NCBI RefSeq assembly: GCF_900636965.1
Contig: NZ_LR134331.1
Coordinates: forward strand, 62,001 to 126,000
Length of the DNA: 64,000 nt
Source of the DNA: Lacticaseibacillus rhamnosus
Lineage (GTDB): Bacteria > Bacillota > Bacilli > Lactobacillales > Lactobacillaceae
Direction of reading: 5' to 3'
Part shown: positions 25,627 to 32,798 of the stretch, one piece after another
Layout of the letters: the number at the start of each line of letters is the position of its first letter
Numbering within the stretch: position 1 is the stretch's first letter
The notes under the pieces: model-generated
What the model saw: only the letters and a program-made list of their open reading frames with translations
Databases searched by the model: none
Told to the model about the DNA's origin: nothing
Program-made: the position numbers and the translations under genes

Positions 25627-27483
25627 ATGCGTTTTATTCAAACACATAAACAAGAAGCGATGGTGATCGGCGGTGTTTTGACTGCGGCGGGATTGATTTT
25701 CAGTCAGGCATGGTTGCTGGTGTTGGCGAGTCTGGTGGCCGGGCTGCCGATTGCGGTGAATGCCTGGGAAGCGCTGCGTTATAAGCAGATTAGTATTGAG
25801 CTATTGGTGACAATTGCTCTAGTGGGCGCGGTGATGATTGGCGAGCCGATTGAAAGTGCGGTTGTTAGTTTTCTATTTTTGTTCGGCGACTGGCTGGAAC
25901 AGCGTAGTTTAGCCAAAACGCGCTCGGCGATCCAAGGCTTGGCTGCCGCAGCACCGAAAACGGCCAGGCTGCTGGATGGGACGACCATTCCGGTGGGGAA
26001 GTTAGCGGTTGGCGATCAAGTGCGGGTGTTGGCTGGCGAAACGGTACCGGCTGACGGGCAGGTGATTAGCGGCCAGGCAAACATTGTGGAAGCCGCGATC
26101 ACCGGCGAACCGGATGCCAAACGCAAGCAGGTTGGCGCCACAGTATACTCCGGTACGCAGGTGAGCGATGGCACGGTTGACATTGAAGTTGAAAAAACCG
26201 GCTACAACACGGTTTATCAGCAGATTATCGATTTAATTGAAGATGCGCAGGACGCCCAATCGCCTGTGGCAACCTTCATCCAGAAATTTGCCCGTTGGTA
26301 CACGCCGCTGGTATTAGTCATCGCTTTGCTGGTGGGATTGATTAGCCAAAATGTCCGGCTGGCAATTACGATTTTGGTACTGGGTTGCCCCGGCGCATTG
26401 GTCATTGGCGCTCCGGTTAGCAATGTGGTCGGCCTAGGATTTGGTGCCAAACATGGCATTTTAATCAAAGGCGGCGATGTGGCGACCAAGTTGGATCAAA
26501 TCGACACGGTGATGTTTGATAAAACCGGAACGCTGACACAAGGCAAGATCCGTGTGGCAACAGCTAAGTACTGGACCGCTGATCAGCAACGGGTTGCAGC
26601 CACGGTCACAGCGGTTGAAAAAGCAACGGCGCATCCACTGGGACAGGCACTTGTTGCCGATCTTCAGGCAAAGACCATGCAAAAGCCAACCGATGTCAAA
26701 GTCACTCGCGGAGTTGGGGTGAACGCCCGAATCGCCGGACACGCGATCAGTGTCGGCAATCAAAAGGTTTTGCACCAGCCGCTAACAGCTGACCAGCAGG
26801 CCGCTGTTCAGCAAATCGTGGCCAGTGGTGCAACCTTGGTCTTGGTAACCATTGACGACAAACTCGTGGCAGCTTATGGCTTGCGCGATCAGTTGCGGAC
26901 GGAAACGCCAACCATGCTGAGCACCTTAAAAGCAAGTGGCAAGAAGACAATGGTGCTTTCAGGCGACTCGCAGGCAGCGGTTGAACACATGATGTCGGCA
27001 CTACCGGTGAGTCAGACTCGCGGTGGTTTACTGCCGGCAGATAAGGTGAAAGCGATCAAAGCAGCACAAGCCCGCGGTGAAAAAGTTATGTTTGTCGGCG
27101 ATGGCATCAATGACGGCCCCGCCTTGGCACAAGCAGATGTTGGCGTTGCAATGGGTTCCGGCATGGATGTTGCAATTGACACGGCAGACGTTATTTTGAC
27201 CAACAGCCGTCTCACGAATCTCGGCGTGCTTTTCGACTTAGCCAAGCGGATGAATCGCAACATCAAGCAGAACCTTGTCATTGCAATTGGCACGGTGGCG
27301 TTGTTGTTAAGTGGCTTATTGATTGGATTGGTCGACATGGCTAGCGGGATGTTATTCCATGAAATTTCCATCCTGCTGGTCATTGCAAACGCCTTGAGAT
27401 TACGACACACACCAAGAAAATGGCAAAACTTGACGGCCATCAAGGTACATCATCCGCAAACGGTTAATAATGAGAATAAATAA
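25627..27483 (+). CDS. Heavy-metal P1B-type ATPase without HMA domain
   Basis: A 618-residue P-type ATPase. The phosphorylation motif DKTGTLTQG has D298; ITGEPDAK (158-165) is the actuator loop, the HP motif ATAHPLG and the hinge GDGINDGPALAQAD are present. The TM6 motif reads C254-P255-G256 in place of the common CPC. It lacks the N-terminal metal-binding domain; a separate HMA-domain protein is encoded 20 nt downstream. ATG 25627 follows GGGAGGGATC; the in-frame ATGs upstream have no site. It exports or imports a transition metal, most probably in defence against excess; the metal cannot be fixed. Confidence 0.88.
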   Translation: MRFIQTHKQEAMVIGGVLTAAGLIFSQAWLLVLASLVAGLPIAVNAWEALRYKQISIELLVTIALVGAVMIGEPIESAVVSFLFLFGDWLEQRSLAKTRSAIQGLAAAAPKTARLLDGTTIPVGKLAVGDQVRVLAGETVPADGQVISGQANIVEAAITGEPDAKRKQVGATVYSGTQVSDGTVDIEVEKTGYNTVYQQIIDLIEDAQDAQSPVATFIQKFARWYTPLVLVIALLVGLISQNVRLAITILVLGCPGALVIGAPVSNVVGLGFGAKHGILIKGGDVATKLDQIDTVMFDKTGTLTQGKIRVATAKYWTADQQRVAATVTAVEKATAHPLGQALVADLQAKTMQKPTDVKVTRGVGVNARIAGHAISVGNQKVLHQPLTADQQAAVQQIVASGATLVLVTIDDKLVAAYGLRDQLRTETPTMLSTLKASGKKTMVLSGDSQAAVEHMMSALPVSQTRGGLLPADKVKAIKAAQARGEKVMFVGDGINDGPALAQADVGVAMGSGMDVAIDTADVILTNSRLTNLGVLFDLAKRMNRNIKQNLVIAIGTVALLLSGLLIGLVDMASGMLFHEISILLVIANALRLRHTPRKWQNLTAIKVHHPQTVNNENK

Positions 27484-27502
27484 AAACGAAAGGATCTTTA
27501 AC

Positions 27503-27730
27503 ATGACAAAATTAGTTTATCAATTAGATGGTTTAACCTGCCCGAGCTGCCTACAGAAAATCGAAGGGGCACTAGGCCAACAAGCCGGCGTCAAAACCGT
27601 CAAAGCCTTATTTAACAGCAGCAAGGTCAAAGCCCAGATTGATCCAGCCGTGACCAATGCCGATGCGTTGAAAAAAACCATTACGGACTTGGGCTACACC
27701 GTTGTGAACGTTCGCAGTCAAGAAGCATAG
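27503..27730 (+). CDS. Small HMA-domain metal-binding protein (CopZ-like)
   Basis: A 75-residue single heavy-metal-associated domain. QLDGLTCPSCLQKIEGAL carries the GLTCxxC metal-binding motif (usual form GMTCxxC), and the beta-alpha-beta-beta-alpha-beta length is right. AAAGGATC precedes the start. Lying directly behind the P-type ATPase that lacks this domain, it probably acts as its soluble metallochaperone or as the missing domain in trans. The stop codon abuts the repeat element at 27730. Confidence 0.85.
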   Translation: MTKLVYQLDGLTCPSCLQKIEGALGQQAGVKTVKALFNSSKVKAQIDPAVTNADALKKTITDLGYTVVNVRSQEA

Positions 27731-27846
27731 AGCGTGAGCAGGAGCGCTTAGCAATCGGAGTGTAAGCGGCCTTGAACGTGATGACCGAGCTATGACCATT
27801 GCGCGAAAGGTCCTTATGTGCAGGTTGCTGCGACATCGAACACAAT
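27730..27846 (+). repeat. Casei-group intergenic hairpin repeat, copy A
   Basis: An approximately 117-bp element beginning GAGCGTGAGCAGGAGCGC at the stop codon of the HMA gene. It contains GGAGTGTAAGCGGCC, a central inverted repeat, and TCCTTATGTGCAGG. The outer stem GCAATC/GGTTGC and the inner CGTGATG/CATTGCG pair. The same layout recurs at 54775, 54897 and 58623. Confidence 0.8.
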
Positions 27847-27849
27847 TTT

Positions 27850-27921
27850 AAGCCGAGTGTGATCAGGGCTTCATACATCCAAGACCTTTACACAGGCTTC
27901 TAGCGCGGCAAACGCATTTTC
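27850..27921 (+). repeat. Degenerate second copy of the hairpin repeat (A')
   Basis: CCTTTACACAGGCTTCTAGC followed by GCGGCAAACGCATT matches the right arm of the full element; the left part keeps GAGTGTGATCAGGGC-like remnants. It stands directly behind copy A, making a tandem pair. Confidence 0.5.
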
Positions 27922-27933
27922 AAGGAGGAAATT

Positions 27934-28518
27934 ATGAGCATGAGCATAACACCAGGCATGCACACTATTGACGAAGAAACAGTAAAAGCCCGTCAAGCAG
28001 CGGCAGCTAAACAAGTCGACCATGATCATCATGTACCGACAGCTGGGGCGATGAGCGGACATGTACTAGCAAATTTAGCAGTCTTGCAACGTAAACTGGC
28101 CCAATTTTCCCAAACGTTGAGTGGACCAAGCAGTGACGGGGATCGCGAATTGTTAACGCAATTGGCAACACAAGCGCAGCAGCATCTGACGGTGTTAGTG
28201 GCAGACTTAGCGGCGCAAGGAGAAGATTTTCCCACGACAACCGCGGAGTTTAGCGAGTACACGATGTTGCAAGAAGATCCCGCGTTTCGTTTTTGGACCA
28301 ATGATATGAAACTGGATGCTGTGGTTAATGATCTGGATACTTGCCAGCTGTTCGTCAGTCGGGCGATTCCGCTAGCCAATAAAGAGAACAAGGCAGTGTT
28401 GGCAGCGGATATGTTACAATTGCAGCGCTGGCATGAGCAAAGTATCCTGCACTTGCAAACGCGTCTCGGTCGTGAGGTGACGGCGGGGCGGACCTTGCTT
28501 GAAGAGGACGATGACTGA
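27934..28518 (+). CDS. Dps/ferritin-like protein
   Basis: A 194-residue, mostly helical protein. The segment VDHDHHVPTAGAMSGHVLAN followed by LAVLQRKLAQFSQTLSG and the later FSEYTMLQEDPAFRFW resemble the Dps-like proteins of lactobacilli, though I do not see the full canonical ferroxidase residues. Dps-type proteins bind DNA and store iron under oxidative or metal stress. AAGGAGG precedes the start. It lies in an apparent metal-homeostasis cluster with a P-type ATPase, an HMA protein and a Crp/Fnr regulator, which supports the call. Confidence 0.6.
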   Translation: MSMSITPGMHTIDEETVKARQAAAAKQVDHDHHVPTAGAMSGHVLANLAVLQRKLAQFSQTLSGPSSDGDRELLTQLATQAQQHLTVLVADLAAQGEDFPTTTAEFSEYTMLQEDPAFRFWTNDMKLDAVVNDLDTCQLFVSRAIPLANKENKAVLAADMLQLQRWHEQSILHLQTRLGREVTAGRTLLEEDDD

Positions 28519-28570
28519 GCAACATTAAACGATCGATTGACGAGAGAGCCTGTCTGTAAGGGGGATAAAA

Positions 28571-29230
28571 ATGGCGCATAGTTGTACGGCGGTCGTACCG
28601 TTATTTAAAAATCTAACTGATGAAGCCCGCACTGCGATTGATGCGTTGACCCACGAGCATCAGGTGCAAAAAGGAACGGTTCTGATCAGTCCTAACACTG
28701 CTGCTCATTTGTTAGTGGTTGCACAGGGAAAACTCAAAACTTATCAATTGGCGACAAATGGTAAAGAACAATTACTGCGCGTTGACGGCCTCGGCGATTA
28801 TGAAGGGGAAGCCGGCTTGTTGAATATTGCTAATCCGAATGTCTATACCGAAGCGCTGACGACCGCCACTGTTTGCACCATTAGCGCTGCCGATTTTCAA
28901 CAGTTACTCATGCAACAACCACAAATCAGCTTGCAATTACTCACAGAAAACGCCCGTAAAATGCAGGCATTGGAAAAGCAAGCGGGCTATCTCGGCAACG
29001 ATTCCATCAATGTACGCTTAACTCACTACCTACTGGATTTGCGCACTGCCGCTGGAAAAGACACAGTGACGGTACCGATGGCATGGACGCAGCTAGCCGA
29101 TTATCTCGGCACAACCCCAGAAACGGTTTCGCGCACGTTAAAACGGTTAGCTGATGAAAAATTGATTCAGCGAACTGGGAAGCAAGTGACGATTTTGAAT
29201 GCTGAGGATATGGAAGATTTTGTTTGGTAA
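28571..29230 (+). CDS. Crp/Fnr-family transcriptional regulator
   Basis: A 219-residue regulator with an N-terminal cyclic-nucleotide-binding-like beta-barrel (about 12-120) and a C-terminal winged helix containing TQLADYLGTTPETVSRTLKR (about 173-192), the Crp helix-turn-helix. The N terminus has one Cys (MAHSC), not the four-Cys cluster of classical FNR. AAGGGGG precedes the ATG. Its position suggests it controls the metal cluster and may respond to redox or metal state; this is inference. Confidence 0.9.
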   Translation: MAHSCTAVVPLFKNLTDEARTAIDALTHEHQVQKGTVLISPNTAAHLLVVAQGKLKTYQLATNGKEQLLRVDGLGDYEGEAGLLNIANPNVYTEALTTATVCTISAADFQQLLMQQPQISLQLLTENARKMQALEKQAGYLGNDSINVRLTHYLLDLRTAAGKDTVTVPMAWTQLADYLGTTPETVSRTLKRLADEKLIQRTGKQVTILNAEDMEDFVW

Positions 29231-29265
29231 TTTAAAAGTCTTTAGCCGAATAATAGTGTCAAAAC

Positions 29266-29298
29266 AAAGGATCGCAACTGTGAAAGCTGCGATCCTTT
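29266..29298. terminator. Intrinsic terminator, bidirectional
   Basis: AAAGGATCGCA pairs perfectly with TGCGATCCTTT around a 11-nt loop, with A/T runs on both sides, between the convergent Crp gene and the small membrane-protein gene. Confidence 0.85.
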
Positions 29299-29308
29299 AT
29301 TGTTGTTA

Positions 29309-29572
29309 TCAGTCATGACTAGTCATGTGTTTTTTCATGCCGAAATAATAGGCACCAACGGCTATCATTAAACCCAAAGTGAAGGCGGAAAAATATTTTT
29401 GGCTACTTGGCAGGAAATACCAAGCAAAAATTGCTAAGAGTCCACCTGTGGTCACATAGAGATACAGGAAGCTGCGGACTGCTTTTAAATTAGAAGGCTT
29501 CTTTACGAGAAAATAGAGGAAAAAAGCCGAAGTTGCAATGCCGAAAATTATCGAAGCGATGTGTAATAACAT
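29309..29572 (-). CDS. Small membrane protein, unknown
   Basis: An 87-residue protein with three predicted helices (MLLHIASIIFGIATSAFFLY at the start; SFLYLYVTTGGLLAIFAWYF; FSAFTLGLMIAVGAYYFGM) and a short basic/His tail. ATG 29572 follows GAAAGGTAGG. No family is recognised. It stands alone behind the CPBP protease gene. Confidence 0.65.
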   Translation of the reverse strand: MLLHIASIIFGIATSAFFLYFLVKKPSNLKAVRSFLYLYVTTGGLLAIFAWYFLPSSQKYFSAFTLGLMIAVGAYYFGMKKHMTSHD

Positions 29573-29650
29573 GTTTGGGCCTACCTTTCGATCGGGTGTT
29601 GCTGTAATCTCACAGAACAATCAAATATTGAAAATAACCGTTAAACGGTA

Positions 29651-30532
29651 CTAGTTCGCCGATAAAACCGGATGCGTGCGTCGTTTTTGCCAGAAGATAA
29701 GGATAATCCCCAGTAAGACCACCAGCAATATATGGACAATATTTGACGCCGCACTAGCTTCAAGTCCAAAAACGCTGCCGGTCAGTGACTGCGATGTCGT
29801 TGTCGGGAGGGACTCGAGGACGAACTTTTCACCAGATAGCCCGGAAACGGTTGTGCCAAAGATGGGACCTTCCGCGAAATTCCATATGGCGTGAAAGGCA
29901 CCGCACAGCCAGATATTGCCTGTCAGCAAGCGAAATTGTGACATTGCAATGGCAAAGAAAAACAAGCCGGTGGCGGCGGAAAAATTATAGCCGGGATTGG
30001 CAAGATGCAAAAGCGTGAAAAAGATGGCGTTCAACAAAACCGCCAGCCCGACACGATTTTGCTTAAGCCAGTAGCCCATTATATATCCCCGACAAAGCAA
30101 TTCCTCGAACATTGATTGAATCGCATAGCCGAAGAAGAAAAGCACAAGCCACAGCAAATTTGGCCACTGAAAAGTCGCCAGCACATGGTAACCACCAAGC
30201 AGTGCGATGATGCCCCAGATAAGGCTGAACATGAGCAGGCCAAAAAGTAAGCCTAAAGCATAGTCTCTAACGGCATTTTGACGGGAAAAAGGCAGCAATG
30301 TACGATCACTGCGATAATAGATGGCCATGCCGATAATGCCGATAGCTTCAGCGTATAAAAAGAGCAGGTTCAAAGACATCGGGATGTTGGTTTCATCTAT
30401 GTCGATGTCGAACAGACCGATCAAAAAAGGAATCAGCTGTGATGACAATGACCAAGCAAGTGCAATGCCATAAACGATTAGGATAGGTCCTAATAGCTTT
30501 GAAAATTTATGTAGTTGTTTAATTGGATTCAC
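29651..30532 (-). CDS. CPBP-family intramembrane metalloprotease
   Basis: A 293-residue integral membrane protein with about eight helices. The Abi/CAAX protease motifs are present: FEELLCRGYIMGYWL (EExxxR) near residue 163, TLLHLANPGYNF and GAFHAIWNFAEG with the two His. In Gram-positive bacteria such proteins often act in bacteriocin self-immunity or in processing of membrane peptides. The start is a GTG at 30532 with a poorly placed AGAGG site, so the exact N terminus is uncertain. Confidence 0.82.
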   Translation of the reverse strand: MNPIKQLHKFSKLLGPILIVYGIALAWSLSSQLIPFLIGLFDIDIDETNIPMSLNLLFLYAEAIGIIGMAIYYRSDRTLLPFSRQNAVRDYALGLLFGLLMFSLIWGIIALLGGYHVLATFQWPNLLWLVLFFFGYAIQSMFEELLCRGYIMGYWLKQNRVGLAVLLNAIFFTLLHLANPGYNFSAATGLFFFAIAMSQFRLLTGNIWLCGAFHAIWNFAEGPIFGTTVSGLSGEKFVLESLPTTTSQSLTGSVFGLEASAASNIVHILLVVLLGIILIFWQKRRTHPVLSAN

Positions 30533-30722
30533 CTCTGAATAGAATTTGAATAGAGAAGATAGCTTAACAACAAAAGAATATTTTTAGGGTATCCTTAATT
30601 TTTTGCGTAGTCAAGCGATCCAAACCGAGTTACCGGTGAACGCGTTATAAGCACAGGCGGTTCATCTTACTTGAAATAAGTATCACCAACATTCGGAATG
30701 CTGGTACTAGTACCCAAATGTG

Positions 30723-30736
30723 CGAAAACGCTTTTA
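30723..30736 (+). promoter_or_regulatory. cre-like site upstream of PTS operon
   Basis: CGAAAACGCTTTTA matches the CcpA cre consensus TGWAANCGNTNWCA at 12 of 14 positions and lies 61 nt upstream of the PTS gene, which suits catabolite control. Confidence 0.6.
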
Positions 30737-30796
30737 TTACCCTTGCTATTCCGTTAGTCTTCATATTGAAAATAAATAGATAAGGGGTCCAGCAAT

Positions 30797-32290
30797 ATGG
30801 AGAAGAAGATTGTTGCCGTGACGGCTTGTGCAGCGGGGATTGCGCATACGTATATGGCTGCGGAATCACTGGAGCAAGCGGCGAAGAAAATGGGCTATGA
30901 GATCAAAGTCGAAACCAATGGGGCAATCGGTGCTGAGAACGTGTTGACGAAGCAAGATATTGAGCAGGCAGACATGGTCATTGTCGCCTCGGATATTAAA
31001 ATTGATCCGATTCGCTTTACCGGTAAGCGGCTTTTCGTTACCAAATCAAACCAAGCGATTGAAGATTCGGAGGCATTGATCAATCAGGCGTTTGAAGAAG
31101 CCAAAATTTTTGGAAAAAAAGGTGCGAAGGTTGGCAAGATTCAGGTAGGTAACGATAAAGATAAGGTCAACTTTTTCACGCATATTATGAGCGGCATTTC
31201 ATACATGGTGCCCATGGTGATTGCAGCCGGGTTGCTTTTGACGATTGCTAATCTGTACGCCTTTCAAAGAGACGATTTAGGCCGAATTGTTAAGTGGGGC
31301 TTTGACAATAAAACGCAAATGGGATTCTTGATGGCCAAGTTGTTCTATGTGGGGCAAATCGGCTTTAAGTTGATGATTCCGTTGTTTGCCGGGTTTGTCG
31401 CGAATTCTATTGCTGACAAACCAGCGATTGCCCCGGCGATGATTGGCGCTTATTTGGTCAATGATCCCGAGTTTCTGAATACGAAGGCGGGCGGCGGTTT
31501 TATTGGCGCCATCATTGTTGCCTTTATTGTAGGTTACATGGTGAAGGGCTTGAAAAAAGTGAAATGGCCAAAACTGCTGGTGCCGATTGTGCCAATCATG
31601 ATCATTCCGTTTATCGCCACCGCGGTCATTATGTTGATTGTTCTTTATGTCATCGGGAACCCGATCGCGGTTGGCATGGATGCGATGTATAAAGGTTTGA
31701 CGGATCTCAATAACAACTATTCCGGAGCGCCGATTTTGATTGGCGCTATCTGCGGGGCAATGATCGGGTTTGATTTAGGTGGACCGATCAATAAAACGGC
31801 TTTGGTCTTTGGAACCGCGATTTTCACGGATACGTTGACCAAGTATGGGATTAACGGGGCCAATTTTGTTCCTGGAACCGCGACCCAAGCAGCAATTTCC
31901 GTTGCGCCACTGGGAGTTTGGCTGGCCACCATCTTATTCAAAAAGAAATTCACCAAGGATGAAAAAATCGCCGCCAGTGCTGCTTTTGGGATGGGAATTG
32001 TCGGTGTCACTGAAGGCGCAATCCCGTTTGTCGCGGCCGATCCAGTCAGAATGATCTTTTCTAACGTGGTTGGTTCAGCGGTTGCCGGTGGTCTAGTAGC
32101 TGCGACAGGGTGTAAATTTTACGGCGGTATCGGCTCGCCACTAGGAACTTTTATTGGTTATATTGAACAGCCGCTACCGTTTATTACCTGGATTTTATGT
32201 GTCTGTGCAGGAATCCTGACCGCCGCACTGTTAATCGGCTTCACCCGCAAACAAACAGTGGCAGGGCTCGCTGTTGAACCCGAAAAGTAA
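30797..32290 (+). CDS. PTS fructose-family EIIBC component
   Basis: A 497-residue PTS protein. The EIIB domain (1-105) has the phospho-accepting Cys in TACAAGIAHTYMA (C11). The EIIC domain (about 125-490) has ten hydrophobic segments and the family signature GGPINKTALVFG. This fructose/mannosylglycerate-type permease phosphorylates its sugar during import. AAGGGG precedes the start. The partner EIIA and a GH38 alpha-mannosidase follow, so the cargo is probably a mannose-containing disaccharide or glycoside, as in the MngA/MngB pair of enteric bacteria. Confidence 0.9.
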   Translation: MEKKIVAVTACAAGIAHTYMAAESLEQAAKKMGYEIKVETNGAIGAENVLTKQDIEQADMVIVASDIKIDPIRFTGKRLFVTKSNQAIEDSEALINQAFEEAKIFGKKGAKVGKIQVGNDKDKVNFFTHIMSGISYMVPMVIAAGLLLTIANLYAFQRDDLGRIVKWGFDNKTQMGFLMAKLFYVGQIGFKLMIPLFAGFVANSIADKPAIAPAMIGAYLVNDPEFLNTKAGGGFIGAIIVAFIVGYMVKGLKKVKWPKLLVPIVPIMIIPFIATAVIMLIVLYVIGNPIAVGMDAMYKGLTDLNNNYSGAPILIGAICGAMIGFDLGGPINKTALVFGTAIFTDTLTKYGINGANFVPGTATQAAISVAPLGVWLATILFKKKFTKDEKIAASAAFGMGIVGVTEGAIPFVAADPVRMIFSNVVGSAVAGGLVAATGCKFYGGIGSPLGTFIGYIEQPLPFITWILCVCAGILTAALLIGFTRKQTVAGLAVEPEK

Positions 32291-32332
32291 TGCTAACCGT
32301 TGAAACCGACAAATGAACAGGTAGGTAGAAAA

Positions 32333-32791
32333 GTGAATAAAGAAGTTTTTAATCGTCACCATATTTTATTTGATGAAACAGCAACAACCCAGGAAGAAGC
32401 CTTCAAAAGCCTCGCCCAATTTGCTTATAATGCAGGCTTTGTCTCCGATGAAACAGCCTATTTTGAGGGGTTAAAAGCTCGTGAAAAGGAAGCAACCACC
32501 GGCTTTAAAGATCATATCGCCATTCCTCATTGCAAAAGCAGCGTCAATAAGAAACCGGGGTTATTCTTAATCAAATTTAAGCAGGCAATTCCGTGGCAAG
32601 CATTAGATCAAAAGCCAGTAAAGGTGGCTTTTGGGTTGACCATTCCGGAACAAGGGGCCACCGAACATTTGAAGTTGCTCAGCCTGATAGCCAGAAAGTT
32701 GATTGACCCAGACTTTAGAGAAGGAGTCCTGACACAGGATGATCCAGAAAAGCTGACAGCAATCATTGATCAAATCGAATTTAGGGGTTAA
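32333..32791 (+). CDS. PTS fructose/mannitol-family EIIA component
   Basis: A 152-residue EIIA domain. The active-site His is in HIAIPHCKSSV, the standard PTS_EIIA_2 motif. The GTG at 32333 follows AGGTAGG; an upstream in-frame TTG at 32300 lacks a site. It passes phosphate from HPr to the EIIBC protein encoded just upstream. Confidence 0.88.
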   Translation: MNKEVFNRHHILFDETATTQEEAFKSLAQFAYNAGFVSDETAYFEGLKAREKEATTGFKDHIAIPHCKSSVNKKPGLFLIKFKQAIPWQALDQKPVKVAFGLTIPEQGATEHLKLLSLIARKLIDPDFREGVLTQDDPEKLTAIIDQIEFRG

Positions 32792-32798
32792 TGCAGAA

